DNA of 64,000 nt from Photobacterium profundum (GCF_003026285.1 NZ_PYOD01000003.1:310001-374000), one strand, 5' to 3'. Shown: positions 15,685-25,781, counted from the first letter of the stretch. Numbers and translations are program-made. Notes: generated by a model from the sequence alone, not told the origin.

Positions 15685-16221
15685 GTGATTGTGGAAAAGC
15701 AAGTCTTTAAAATTAATGAAAAAATGCATGCGCTATTGATTGTAAGCAAGATGGACGAATTCACTGTCCTTGAGTTGAGGGATGCTTACCTTAACCGCAA
15801 TCGAAACGAAGTCTGCAAGATCGAAGCTCGTAAGTTTGTCTATCGGCAGATAACAAGATTGCTGCAAAAAGGGTTATTACTAAAACAAGAAGGAAATACA
15901 GTACGGAATGTGATTTATAAGAAAACTGATTTGTTTAATAAATCCACTATCGTGTTGTTAAACTTAAGTGAAGAGCAAAGCGCACCAAATGTTAGTGCTG
16001 TTATTTCATTTCTTCAAGCAGAATTGCAACAGTATCAGGTCGATTTATCATCGAGTATTGCCGAATCGGAAGAATATCAACGCCTGCATGAAAAACTGCC
16101 TGAATTGAAACCTCAGATCGAAATCTACTTTATGCAAGCACGTGAAAAATGTTCAAGGCTACTCGGGCAAGTTACTGCCATCGAGACAATTCTTACTGAT
16201 TATAAGAAGGTGCGAGGGTGA
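15685..16221 (+). CDS. Winged-helix-like protein, partner of the DExH helicase
   Basis: GTG at 15685 (a second GTG lies at 15691). The 178-residue product has an N-terminal region resembling a winged helix (FTVLELRDAYLNRN ... RQITRLLQKGLLLKQEG) followed by a coiled coil (about residues 110-175). The stop overlaps the start of the next gene (GTGA at 16218-16221), indicating translational coupling and a two-protein unit. No family recognised; DNA binding that recruits or controls the helicase is inferred. Confidence 0.7.
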   Translation: MIVEKQVFKINEKMHALLIVSKMDEFTVLELRDAYLNRNRNEVCKIEARKFVYRQITRLLQKGLLLKQEGNTVRNVIYKKTDLFNKSTIVLLNLSEEQSAPNVSAVISFLQAELQQYQVDLSSSIAESEEYQRLHEKLPELKPQIEIYFMQAREKCSRLLGQVTAIETILTDYKKVRG

Positions 16222-17594
16222 AGCTAAGAAAATGGCAATCTGCTTGCGTTAAACAAGTACTACAGAAATATAATAATTACTTAAAACACTTCATGTGTTT
16301 AGCGACTCCTGCTGCGGGTAAGACCACAATGGCAGCTGAAGTAGCGTTGCAATTGATTAAGCAAGATAAAATAGATTTCGTCATATGTTTCTGTCCTACA
16401 AAAGAAGTAGAGCAGGGAATTCGCCGTACTTTTGAACGCCACCTAAACCGGAGTTTTAATGGTTCAATAGGAGCATTAGGTGGAGTGTATACTTATCAAA
16501 GTTTACTGACTCTCACATCAGAATTTTGGCAAATATTACGTGAGTATCGTGTATTAGTGATTTTTGATGAGCTTCATCATTGCGCTGGGGATCGTCTTGC
16601 GAATGCTAATGCCTGGGGAGCTCAAATATTGATTAATATCTGTGGCTACGCAACGTATACACTGGGGCTTTCAGGAACACCATGGCGGTCGGATCAACTA
16701 CCTATAACACTAGGCAGATATCTTGAAGATAATAAAATTGAATGTGACTTCTCTTATGGTTTAAAAGAGGCTGTTGCAGATGCCGTTTGTCGTCAACCAC
16801 GAATTGTACTGATTGATAATGATAGAATCACAGTTACATCAAGAAAAGAAGAAGCCAAAACATTTTTTAGCCTGACAGATGCCTTTTCTGGTTCTGATTT
16901 GGCTTATAAATCAATAATTTCTGAACAAGAAACGATGAAGTATATCCTTTCTCAAGGTATATCAAAATTATCTGAGTTACGACAACAAAATCCTGATGCA
17001 GGTGGTTTAATAGTGGCATCTTCGATTGAACATGCCATTGAATTGGCACAAATGCTTCAAAGCGATTTTGATCAAAGTACTGTAATGGTCTCACACCAAG
17101 ACTCGATGCCGTCAGAGATCATTGATAGTTATAGAAAGCAAAATACAGAATGGATTGTAAGTGTAGGGATGATTTCAGAAGGCACTGATATTCCAAGGCT
17201 TCAGGTGTGTTGTTATTTAAGCCACGTAAGAACCGAAATGTACTATCGGCAAGTGCTAGGCAGAATTTTGCGAGTAAACACTTCAGCAAACCAAGAGGCA
17301 TGGTTCTACACTTTCGCAGAAGCTAACTTGGTTAAGTATGCAAATAGAATTCAAAGCGACTTACCAGACACTCGTGTTATCTATGAGTTAGAAAATGAAG
17401 CAGCTAGCTATATTCATGGTGGTCAAATAGGGCAATCTCTGCCAAATGGCATTAGTGAACTATCACTAAGCTTTGACGGACGAACAAATACCAATCTGAA
17501 TAACGATGCTAATTTAAATGAATTATACAAAGCGCCAGATTATCAATTGATTGGTCAATATCGACAGAAAGTAATATCACTCTTCAAGGTATAA
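16218..17594 (+). CDS. DExH-box superfamily 2 helicase
   Basis: GTG at 16218. The 458-residue protein has motif I TPAAGKTT (about residue 31), motif II DELH in VIFDELHHCAG (about residue 117), motif III LSGTPWRSD, and motif VI YYRQVLGRILRV (about residues 340-351), the layout of ResIII/UvrB-type helicases found in type I/III restriction enzymes and in many defence systems. No nuclease or methylase domain is fused. Coupling to the winged-helix-like gene and the repressor suggest a compact, regulated system acting on DNA. Confidence 0.85.
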   Translation: MKLRKWQSACVKQVLQKYNNYLKHFMCLATPAAGKTTMAAEVALQLIKQDKIDFVICFCPTKEVEQGIRRTFERHLNRSFNGSIGALGGVYTYQSLLTLTSEFWQILREYRVLVIFDELHHCAGDRLANANAWGAQILINICGYATYTLGLSGTPWRSDQLPITLGRYLEDNKIECDFSYGLKEAVADAVCRQPRIVLIDNDRITVTSRKEEAKTFFSLTDAFSGSDLAYKSIISEQETMKYILSQGISKLSELRQQNPDAGGLIVASSIEHAIELAQMLQSDFDQSTVMVSHQDSMPSEIIDSYRKQNTEWIVSVGMISEGTDIPRLQVCCYLSHVRTEMYYRQVLGRILRVNTSANQEAWFYTFAEANLVKYANRIQSDLPDTRVIYELENEAASYIHGGQIGQSLPNGISELSLSFDGRTNTNLNNDANLNELYKAPDYQLIGQYRQKVISLFKV

Positions 17595-18043
17595 TTTTAC
17601 ATATATATTTAAAGCAATCGCTTGCAATCTAGGTGTGACTTACTTAAGTGTATGTTAAAAAGTGTGGAAATCCCATGTTATAAATTATTCGCAAGCGTGT
17701 TATCTCAATTAACTTAAAGAACTGACTAGCAGAACAAGTACTTTAAAGCGGTCTTTTCAACCGCGTCCTATTTAGCAGTCTTTACTTATTAACCCCAAGA
17801 GCCTTATAAACTGCATCTACAGGTCACTGTAGAAAAGCACTTGAAATTTAGTGAACGGTTTCAGGTGAAACTCATGGTTGTTGGTTTGTAGTACATTGAA
17901 AGCAAAATATGTGCTCATTTTAAAAGGCTAGTGTAATAGCCTTTATGTCTAATATACCCAGCACAATAAGAAAAAAGGCTACCGGAGTAGTCTTTATGAA
18001 AACTAGATATTAAGGCCAATGACACTGTTGCACACAATAATGA
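17595..18043. other. Non-coding stretch with two similar hairpins
   Basis: About 450 bp without a supported gene. Near 17920-17945 lies AAAAGGCTAGTGTAATAGCC followed by TTTATG, and near 17973-17998 a related copy AAAAAGGCTACCGGAGTAG followed by TCTTTATG; both can fold into short hairpins and may act as terminators after the helicase gene. A further GCGGT / ACCGC hairpin lies near 17747. Confidence 0.4.
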
Positions 18044-18378
18044 TCACGGGATGCTCGCATCAGGCAAGGCAGAGAGAGCGCCACTGAGCTTATTTATAAC
18101 AATTGAGGGGCAGCTGTCGTTCGCATCGCTAGTTGCATTGTTGTCATTATCATGGTCTAGGTTATGGTTATGTCACCACGGCGGACAAGCATGCAAAAAT
18201 GCGAATAATCATGACTGTACACATAGACGAGATGTGGTGCTGCGGAGCCCCTCATATATGCATCAAATGCTTTAAACGTGCGATCTGGAAGCTCTGTTGG
18301 GTCAACGACTTTGTATTGAACATTATCAATCTCAAACTCATTGAGTTCAGGCAGCAACAAGTTAAATTCAACAGACAT
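18044..18378 (-). pseudogene. Small unknown gene broken by a frameshift
   Basis: ATG at 18378 has a good AAGGAG site. The first frame encodes about 68 plausible residues beginning MSVEFNLLLPELNEFEID and ending near SHFCMLVRRGD, then drifts. A single missing base near 18170 would restore a continuation rich in His, Asp and Asn (HNHNLDHDNDNN) ending LSGALSALPDASIP at the stop 18044-18046. Read that way the gene would encode about 111 residues. Family unknown. Confidence 0.5.
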
Positions 18379-18563
18379 ATAATCTCCTTGGTGTATTGGT
18401 TCATGGTTTCAGCGGAAGGCTTCCTTTCCTTCAATAAAAGACCGCTCATAGGCTGCCTTTATAATATGGCCGCTATGTTTAAAGCAAAGTGTTATAAATC
18501 AACTTAATCTGCAATGTTATATTTTTGTTCACAACTCATCCCTTACTATATTAAACCTGCGAC

Positions 18564-20738
18564 CTACGATCGTTTTGATATCTCTTTTATCAATAATACT
18601 TTTAGGTATGTATCGCGCTTATTTATTGCGCTATCCCGCATAATCAAACGTTCAAATAACTTTCTGCTACCAACAAGTTCAATTTTAATTTCTGCCCGAG
18701 TTACGGCAGTATACAACCATGAGTTATCGACCATCCTCGCATTTACCAATGGAATAATTATACGCTTGAATTGAGATCCTTGAGCTTTATGTAAAGATAC
18801 CGCATAAGCAACTCTGACGCTGTCGATCAAATCCATAGTAAGCGGGATTACTCTTTCTTCACCATCAATCTTTATATCAGCTACTGCAAATTCGCCTTCT
18901 GCCGAAACATCTGATCGCCCAGCAAGTACAACAGTCCCCATGGTTCCATTCCGAACACCTCTGTCATAATTGTTTTTAATAAAAATAACAGGATCGCCTT
19001 GTTTGATGTTGAGATGTCTTAGCTTACCTTGCTGCTCAAATTCAATTCGCTGTCCATCGTTATTACATAGGCTTTGACATAATTCATTTATAACATCGAT
19101 ACCACCATTTCCTGAATACTTCGCAGCAACAATATGACTATGAATGCTCTTTTGAGCATACAAGTCAGTGATTTTGGCATTGATATTATTTACCGCAACC
19201 TCATGAAAACGAATATTGCCAGAACGAAACAGAGGTATTTTTTTATCTCGTATCGCCTGAGAGAATTCAGGTATACCAGTCGAACCTTTTTGCCGTTTAA
19301 CAATGTCGAGTGTAGTAGTTGGAATAATATCTATTACATCATGAAGTATCTTACCCGCGCCAATAGGGCAGAGCTGTGCTGGGTCACCAACAAGAATAAA
19401 GCGAGTCATTGGTGGGACATGCGTTACTAGCTTGAACATTGTAGGTAAATCAAGCATTGATGCTTCATCAATCACAAGTACAGTTCGGCTAGTCGAACAA
19501 ATAGGATCTTGTTTTAAAAAGGCTGCAATAGTTTGAGCCGGAAAACCTGTTAGCTCAGTAATTCGTTGTGCAGCTCGACCAGATAAGGCCATAGGTTTTA
19601 CTTCTGCACCGAGTGCTAGATAACACTCAAAAACCACTTTTAAAATAGTGGTTTTTCCAGTTCCAGCGCCTCCCGAAACCACTGAAGCACCTCGACTGAA
19701 TGAGGTTGTAACGGCTTCTACTTGACGCTCTGTCATTGAGAATGGCAAATTATAGATCGTTTTAGATAAGGCTTCCTCGTAACTAGGAGTCCACGTTTCT
19801 CGCAACGATAAAGATGCAAGCCTTTTCGCAATGACGCATTCCATTGTCCATGCAGCCATACTGTGATAAATGCCATTTGAACTTACGAAAAATGAAAAGT
19901 TTGAATGCTCTAGTCTTAAAGCCTGCGCCGCAAGTTCCTCCCCCAATGTTTCTGATATAATTAGAAGTAAATTAGAATGATTTGAAATAGTATGCCCATC
20001 TAGCATTCGTTTTTTTTGTGCAAGTGCAACTACTGCCAACAATCGTTTCGGGCTATTATCTTTAAAACCAAACGACTGCTTTGCCACCTGATCTGCCTCA
20101 TCAAAGGATAAACCGAAGCTCATTAATCTATAGGGGTCTTCCTCTATAGCCTGTATTGATTTTCCTTTGTGATGCTTAATTAGCTGCATTGCAATACCTG
20201 AGGGAATATCATACTTGTCAAACCAAGCAATATGCCTTAGATTTCTGTACTTATTCCAACCTTGAATAAGGCTTACAGCCCCCTTTAAACCAAGCCCTTT
20301 AGTCTCTAATAGCTCATTAATCGAGCCATTTTCTAAGATACTGTAAATACGTTTGCGAAACTTCATCCATAGCTTAAATGCTAATCTTTCACCAATACCT
20401 TCAAATGAATTATCATTTACAATCAACCCCATAAATGCATTTACATTTTTAGGTAAAATCATATTAAGCTTCGAAGCTGTAATATTGACTTCCGTTTGGG
20501 GAATGTTGTTTTTTACAACTGAACGATCAGTATAATGCCCAGTAACTTTCCAAATCTGCATGCGTTTTATAGGAAAAGGAATATGGCGCTTCGGGGCGTG
20601 AACTACGTAATACTTGAATACTGCAACATTTCTACCCTCATCATCAGCGGCCATAGCTCCAAAGACCACCTTGTCAGCATTCTCATACCAAACTGATGTT
20701 ACTTTAAGGTTTATACTTGAATTAGCTGATTTCACCAT
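18564..20738 (-). CDS. RecD2-like superfamily 1B DNA helicase
   Basis: A 724-residue protein. Helix-hairpin-helix-like segments lie at about residues 110-160 (LETKGLGLKGAVSLIQ), Walker A GGAGTGKTT at about 356-364, Walker B VLVIDEASM, motif III LVGDPAQLCPIG, and the C-terminal SLHKAQGSQFKRIII and TAVTRAEIKIELVG. This is the RecD/TraA class of 5'-to-3' helicases. Start ATG overlaps the stop of the upstream gene by 7 bp, so it belongs to the recombinase operon. It may unwind DNA during movement of the element, or be cargo for defence or repair. Confidence 0.88.
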   Translation of the reverse strand: MVKSANSSINLKVTSVWYENADKVVFGAMAADDEGRNVAVFKYYVVHAPKRHIPFPIKRMQIWKVTGHYTDRSVVKNNIPQTEVNITASKLNMILPKNVNAFMGLIVNDNSFEGIGERLAFKLWMKFRKRIYSILENGSINELLETKGLGLKGAVSLIQGWNKYRNLRHIAWFDKYDIPSGIAMQLIKHHKGKSIQAIEEDPYRLMSFGLSFDEADQVAKQSFGFKDNSPKRLLAVVALAQKKRMLDGHTISNHSNLLLIISETLGEELAAQALRLEHSNFSFFVSSNGIYHSMAAWTMECVIAKRLASLSLRETWTPSYEEALSKTIYNLPFSMTERQVEAVTTSFSRGASVVSGGAGTGKTTILKVVFECYLALGAEVKPMALSGRAAQRITELTGFPAQTIAAFLKQDPICSTSRTVLVIDEASMLDLPTMFKLVTHVPPMTRFILVGDPAQLCPIGAGKILHDVIDIIPTTTLDIVKRQKGSTGIPEFSQAIRDKKIPLFRSGNIRFHEVAVNNINAKITDLYAQKSIHSHIVAAKYSGNGGIDVINELCQSLCNNDGQRIEFEQQGKLRHLNIKQGDPVIFIKNNYDRGVRNGTMGTVVLAGRSDVSAEGEFAVADIKIDGEERVIPLTMDLIDSVRVAYAVSLHKAQGSQFKRIIIPLVNARMVDNSWLYTAVTRAEIKIELVGSRKLFERLIMRDSAINKRDTYLKVLLIKEISKRS

Positions 20739-21232
20739 GGCTGCTCTCCTTGCTCTGCGATTACCTCCCTCAATTCTTTCAGGTACTTATACTTATCGAT
20801 CGATTTTTTAAGTGATTCTATTTCGGTTGCCTGCTCCGTGACTAGTCTTTCAAGTTGCCTTAATCGAGTGGTCTCGACCAATTGCTTATTTGCGCTTTGG
20901 TTATACTCTGTACTATCACTTTTCAATGCATTGTTTGTTTCTGTTGACGGAGATGATAGTAATGGTGGCAACCAATTCACTTCCTCGCTGCGCCACTTAT
21001 CCTCGTAACGCTTCAGTAATGGCTCTAATTCAGGGTTCGAACCCCAGCAAGAACGAGAAAAGCCAGCCTCTAAAGCGATCTGCTTTTTATTGGGCCGATC
21101 TTGAGTGTTAAGGATAACGGGGATATCATGTTTCTTGAGTGTTGCGAGGTAGGCGTTGAGCTTATTTATGGACTGGCTAGCATCCCCTCGGCTATCGCGC
21201 TCAATTAACCCTTCCTGTTCACCATGAGACAT
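20732..21232 (-). CDS. Coiled-coil protein in the recombinase operon, 166 aa
   Basis: ATG immediately follows the TAA of the previous gene. The N-terminal half has a helix-turn-helix-like KKQIALEAGFSRSCWGSNPE, suggesting DNA binding; residues about 115-155 form a coiled coil (RQLERLVTEQATEIESLKK). The plan is similar to TnpC-like accessory proteins of Tn554-type elements. Function unknown; an accessory recombination factor is inferred from context. Confidence 0.7.
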   Translation of the reverse strand: MSHGEQEGLIERDSRGDASQSINKLNAYLATLKKHDIPVILNTQDRPNKKQIALEAGFSRSCWGSNPELEPLLKRYEDKWRSEEVNWLPPLLSSPSTETNNALKSDSTEYNQSANKQLVETTRLRQLERLVTEQATEIESLKKSIDKYKYLKELREVIAEQGEQPW

Positions 21233-21745
21233 TTACCACTCCTCATCTTGAACGAATTTAGGGGTAAACTCTGAATTGTAATCAGGGACGGACTCATCGA
21301 GCTGCGCAACCAAATGCTCAGGCAAAACGTTATCAACAGAGATATTCGTCATTTGTATTTGATGCACTATTTTAACCAATGCTTCCGTATTTATACGAAG
21401 TCGTTCTTTGAGTACATCATTTTCTTTTTTTAGCTTATCTCTTGCGGCTTTATAGCCCTCGACTGTTCGGCCAGCTTTAAATGATTCGTTGATATCCGCA
21501 TCATCACAGCTCGCATCTAGCTGCTTATTTATATAGTGATCTATTAAATCGGTTCGATCTTTATGACTCAAGACACTTAGTCCTGAGGAAATGTAACCTT
21601 TCTTTGTTATCCGAGCGTGTACAGCCTTCTTAGAGATTGGCGATGATTCAAAACCTTCGTCGAGCATGAACTTAAGTTCAACTTCAATAGCATCATTCAG
21701 GTCTTTTCCTCTTAAAGGTTTGCTTGCACTTTTTTTTGCAACCAT
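21233..21745 (-). CDS. Small coiled-coil accessory protein of the recombinase operon (srap-like)
   Basis: A 170-residue basic protein with an N-terminal region resembling a small DNA-binding fold (SKKAVHARITKKGYISS) and a coiled coil at about residues 95-130 (ARDKLKKENDVLKERLR). It follows three recombinase-fold genes with 5 bp between it and the last one. Position and size match the auxiliary protein called srap in strand-biased circularizing elements; this is inference from gene order, not homology I could test. Confidence 0.65.
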   Translation of the reverse strand: MVAKKSASKPLRGKDLNDAIEVELKFMLDEGFESSPISKKAVHARITKKGYISSGLSVLSHKDRTDLIDHYINKQLDASCDDADINESFKAGRTVEGYKAARDKLKKENDVLKERLRINTEALVKIVHQIQMTNISVDNVLPEHLVAQLDESVPDYNSEFTPKFVQDEEW

Positions 21746-21750
21746 TATTT

Positions 21751-24219
21751 TTATCCTTTTTTGTTATCAATCAGTAATTGCTGCTCTGCAAACAAGTCAA
21801 TCAGTGTTTTAGGTCTATCAATACTCGAGTGGACAGCATTACCATCTGGAAAAACTTGGATTCTAATGCGCTTATATTTTGCTAATTTAGCCTTTTCTAA
21901 AGCAATTTCGGTATTCGTCAGATTTTTTCTTAACTCATCAATATGCTCTACGTAGGCTGGCTCTGAGCCAAATTGGGACTCCGCTAGTTCTAAAGCTTGT
22001 CTTAGGTTTTGTGATAGTTTTACCAGATTCTCGTATTCACCTGCACGACCAGTCATAGCAAGGTTTGCACAACCACTACCTGAAACGCATTTAAGGCGGT
22101 GAGGGCAGCCGCCTCTTGCTAAATCACGCGTACATGAACCATTGAGAACAGGGTGTAGGTGCGGGTTGATAGCAATAAATTCCTTAGCTGCCTGTAGTCC
22201 TTCTCCAGTTTTAATTTCATTGTAGACATCCTGAATGTCGCCCACCAATTCGTTTGCATCCATTGCGGCAGACAGAAAGTCAACATTGAGTTGCTCGTTA
22301 TCTAAAGAGTGCCAGTTGCGCTGTAAATTATGCTCAAGACTTTGCTCTGGAGAGTACTCCATCACGTTGTTTTGAAGAGTATGCTCTGAGGGCGAGGTAA
22401 CAACGTCCATGCCAAACGCCGTCAAGATGTCGTTGTGATCCTGAGAATCAATGGTGTCAAGCAGCGAACTTTCTGGAATATAAAAATCATCAAGTTCTGG
22501 AAGAGAATCATTAACCACCATATCGTCGAAATCTGGTTCAGATTCTGGTAAATCTTTTTCTTCTAATAAGTTGGTTTCAAGTAAGTTGGTGTGTTGGTAA
22601 CTTAAGTTTTGTGCAATGTCTGCACGTCCCATCATCATTGCCTGAAGGTGATCTGTTACCCCCGCAATCTCAAGGAATGTGTTGATGTTGTGCCTAGGTA
22701 CATGGGTCGGGACTACGATAAAGCGACCGTCTTCCTCTCGACAGTCGTGACATTTAAAAATTGATTTCCTAGCGGCTTCTCCCTTACCGAGAAAACGCAT
22801 AATGTCTTTTTGAATGACATTGGTAATTACATGCTTAAAACCCGCTTTCTGCGCAATATTCATTGAACCTGACGGGGCGATAAACAACAAATCTTCCAAT
22901 TGTACAGTTTCTGCTTTCTGGCGAATGATTACGGAGACAGATAAAGGATCATCTTGTTCAGATTCATTACGAAGTGCATTTTCAAGATCTTGTCGGGCAT
23001 AGGTTCTCACAACCCCTGATGTCCGAGGGGCTTTTTCTTCCCGTATAGGTAAGACACCTTTGTTTTTTAAGAACTTGTAAACGTAAACTTTCTTATCTCG
23101 AAAGTGGCGGCCTTCGGCTGCGTCTACCAGATGAGTCGCAATGTAATCAAGTGTAAGCTCATCACTCAGCCCTTCGGGTAGAAGTGTGCCGTCATCGCGT
23201 TCACGCATTAGCTTGACATGATTGCGATAAGGTTCAGTGATCTTAATTACATCGTCGATGGCATGCTTCAATACAGCATACGCCTTTGGTTCAATCCAAT
23301 GTATACGAGCCTTGGAATTTTTTAGTGCTAGGTACTTTAAGCCGTAAGCCACCTTTAGTTCAGGAGGTTTAGATTTAGGTGCTTTTTTAGTTAACTCAGG
23401 GGCGTCCTTGGTTGGCTCAGAATCTTCTTCATTTAGCTCTAACTCTCGCTCAACTAGACAGTTAAGAGGTAGCATCATAGCCTCGGTACAACGAAAGCCT
23501 GTGCAAATCAGTGTGTCGAGGACTTTCATCCCCAAGCGCTGCATTTCATCGTCCACACTGTTGGTAAGAAATGCAATTTGAATAAACGCATGGAGGGAAA
23601 TTTGCCTGTCAGTGTCACGATTAATATCATCTTTGAAACGTGACTCTTTTTCCGCCTCCATTTTATTTGCCTTACGTGCTGCGTTGGCCTTATTGGATGC
23701 TGGGCGTTTATTTTTATAGAGTAATGGACTGATCGTAACCCCATGTTGAATCATTAGATCTTGTACACATCCCAAAGTAGTCGCTTCATCAGCAAGATTA
23801 ACCAGTTTCGCAACTTTTTCGTTATGCCTATCGACAGCTTCAAAAATATCGGTTGTCAAATGGGCTGGATGAGTTTGGGCCGTTTCTGTTACCAACATTG
23901 AATAGAGTCGCTTCATAGTCAGAGTAAACGCTTTTAATGCATCATGACCACAAGTACGGTTTCTATATTTTGCTACACACATCGCTCTGATAAAGTCTTG
24001 GAATTCAGGTTGGACTTCCCGTTTTGAAAGTCCCTTCATCCTCTGAATAACCGCAAAATTAAAACCAGCTGCTTTATTTGCTGTTACCAACCAGCCACCT
24101 TCATCTTTAGAACCCCACGCATCCGACTCCCAAGGCGTATTCGATTTATTCAGATATTCCTCGTAGTATGCACGCTGCTCTGCGATGAAAACGTCATGAT
24201 TATTGTAAGCCCGTCTCAT
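21751..24219 (-). CDS. Large tyrosine-recombinase-fold protein (IntB-like), 822 aa
   Basis: The catalytic-type region shows R243 in CTGFRCTEAMMLPLN, the HxxR box H506-V-P-R509, and a candidate nucleophile Y541 in NLSYQHT; the usual histidine before it is replaced by Arg (MGRAD). A long insertion with acidic repeats and alternate Glu/Leu segments (about residues 560-700) is followed by a cysteine cluster CTRDLARGGCPHRLKC. Start ATG overlaps the stop of the upstream gene by 4 bp. Probably a recombinase that integrates or excises the element together with its partners. Confidence 0.8.
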   Translation of the reverse strand: MRRAYNNHDVFIAEQRAYYEEYLNKSNTPWESDAWGSKDEGGWLVTANKAAGFNFAVIQRMKGLSKREVQPEFQDFIRAMCVAKYRNRTCGHDALKAFTLTMKRLYSMLVTETAQTHPAHLTTDIFEAVDRHNEKVAKLVNLADEATTLGCVQDLMIQHGVTISPLLYKNKRPASNKANAARKANKMEAEKESRFKDDINRDTDRQISLHAFIQIAFLTNSVDDEMQRLGMKVLDTLICTGFRCTEAMMLPLNCLVERELELNEEDSEPTKDAPELTKKAPKSKPPELKVAYGLKYLALKNSKARIHWIEPKAYAVLKHAIDDVIKITEPYRNHVKLMRERDDGTLLPEGLSDELTLDYIATHLVDAAEGRHFRDKKVYVYKFLKNKGVLPIREEKAPRTSGVVRTYARQDLENALRNESEQDDPLSVSVIIRQKAETVQLEDLLFIAPSGSMNIAQKAGFKHVITNVIQKDIMRFLGKGEAARKSIFKCHDCREEDGRFIVVPTHVPRHNINTFLEIAGVTDHLQAMMMGRADIAQNLSYQHTNLLETNLLEEKDLPESEPDFDDMVVNDSLPELDDFYIPESSLLDTIDSQDHNDILTAFGMDVVTSPSEHTLQNNVMEYSPEQSLEHNLQRNWHSLDNEQLNVDFLSAAMDANELVGDIQDVYNEIKTGEGLQAAKEFIAINPHLHPVLNGSCTRDLARGGCPHRLKCVSGSGCANLAMTGRAGEYENLVKLSQNLRQALELAESQFGSEPAYVEHIDELRKNLTNTEIALEKAKLAKYKRIRIQVFPDGNAVHSSIDRPKTLIDLFAEQQLLIDNKKG

Positions 24220-25781
24220 TGGTTATCCTCTTTGTGTAATTTACAACGTGCAATAACTGATTCAATCTCAAAGACTGTCTGCTCCGAAATATCGAGGACA
24301 GGGTTGCGCTTAATACACCCGGTGGATGCTGAAAGGTCATATGCTTGTTGAGCTTCTTTGTTCACGCATGTTAATACATGCTCATGATTACCATCAGAAA
24401 ATGGGTCGAAATCAAAACAGCCGTAACAACTTCTAACAGGTGAGTAGGGGCAGGTTACTCCCGCCGAACAGCCTCCAATACCAGAACACAACTCACCGCC
24501 AACAACACCGAGTACTTTTTTCTTCTCCCAACGTTCTTCATTAACAATTGAACCTGTAAGAAGCATTCCGATCATATCGTTATAAGCATCGTTGCGACCC
24601 AGTGTTCTGGATTTAATCATGGCAAGCTCTGGTGTTGCTGAAATATAGTGACGAGCTACGACAAGATTGGAATGCCCCAGTACATATGCGATTTCTTCAG
24701 CTGTAGCGCCAGACATAGCCATCGAGTGTCCGACATTGTGTCTAAAATCGGTTGGGGTGAATACTGGCTGTTCGTAGTCCCCTGATAAAATTGCGTTCTG
24801 TGTATCCTTAGGAGCAAAGCGGAACATTTGTCGCTGAATAGCTTCACTAAAGAATTTAGTATATTTCATATCGCCTGTTTCAAAACCAAATATTTGTTGA
24901 GCCTTGCTACCCTTTAATTTATTCAACCTAGATTTCAACTCATTCAATAACAAGGCAATTTCTGATGGAAGCTGTATCATATATGGTTTCATTTCACCCC
25001 TACGCTTTTTTGCAAACGGTAGAGCAATTATGTAGAAGCTACTATTTGCTTTTTTGTGGAGATCAGAAGTAAGGACTTGAATTGCTTGTACTGGGCGACA
25101 ACCTGTTGTGTAAAAAAATGCGAGAATGCATACATCACGAAGCTCATCGAAGGTCAGTGATTTCGCTTTGACCGAAGCTTGAATGAAGCCCTTTTGGAGC
25201 ATGTTTCTTTCTGGCGCTTTGATGATAATTTCAGTGTCGTAATAGGCGGAAAAATTGTCACTATCAGGAGTAGGTAAGCGGCTTAGATTTTCAATCTGCG
25301 TTATGTCAAAATCAGGTACATTTTTTTCCATTAATAGTCGAACAAAGCGCTTGAAAGCATAGTAATCCTCCGTAGAAGCTTCCGATTCCGCCATTTGAGT
25401 CAACACCTGTTTTGCAGTATCAAGTGTCAACTCTGTTGCAAATACTTGCTTTGCTACTTCTAATCCTCTATTCGCATATTTTGGAGAGTTCTGCCGCAAA
25501 AATGACAAAGAAATGTTTTTTAAAATATTACTGAACTCAATATTTTTGATGTCTTTAAATTTTAAGCGTAACGAATTACCCGCATCATGAATTGACCATT
25601 CACTCTCCAACATATTTACCGAAGTCGTGCAGTGCACTGTTTTACCACCACCGATAATCGCCCTGCGTTCCAACTTGATATTTGAAGCGAATTGACGCTG
25701 TTCTTCGGTTAAGGTGCATTCAACCACCTCAACAACTTTATCGAACAATGAAAGTTGCTCATCCATTATTATTACATCCAT
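24216..25781 (-). CDS. Tyrosine-recombinase-fold protein with altered active site (Tfp-like), 521 aa
   Basis: The C-terminal domain has R229 in TTGCRPVQAIQVL, and LGHSNLVVARHYIS containing H370 and Y379, but the HxxR box reads T344-D-F-R347, with Thr in place of the His. A cysteine-rich tail (CSGIGGCSAGVTC ... CYGC, about residues 430-455) could bind zinc. It overlaps both neighbours (10 bp with the upstream gene, 4 bp with the downstream gene). Its position corresponds to the recombinase-fold protein tfp of SE elements. Whether it cleaves DNA is open. Confidence 0.78.
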   Translation of the reverse strand: MDVIIMDEQLSLFDKVVEVVECTLTEEQRQFASNIKLERRAIIGGGKTVHCTTSVNMLESEWSIHDAGNSLRLKFKDIKNIEFSNILKNISLSFLRQNSPKYANRGLEVAKQVFATELTLDTAKQVLTQMAESEASTEDYYAFKRFVRLLMEKNVPDFDITQIENLSRLPTPDSDNFSAYYDTEIIIKAPERNMLQKGFIQASVKAKSLTFDELRDVCILAFFYTTGCRPVQAIQVLTSDLHKKANSSFYIIALPFAKKRRGEMKPYMIQLPSEIALLLNELKSRLNKLKGSKAQQIFGFETGDMKYTKFFSEAIQRQMFRFAPKDTQNAILSGDYEQPVFTPTDFRHNVGHSMAMSGATAEEIAYVLGHSNLVVARHYISATPELAMIKSRTLGRNDAYNDMIGMLLTGSIVNEERWEKKKVLGVVGGELCSGIGGCSAGVTCPYSPVRSCYGCFDFDPFSDGNHEHVLTCVNKEAQQAYDLSASTGCIKRNPVLDISEQTVFEIESVIARCKLHKEDNQ

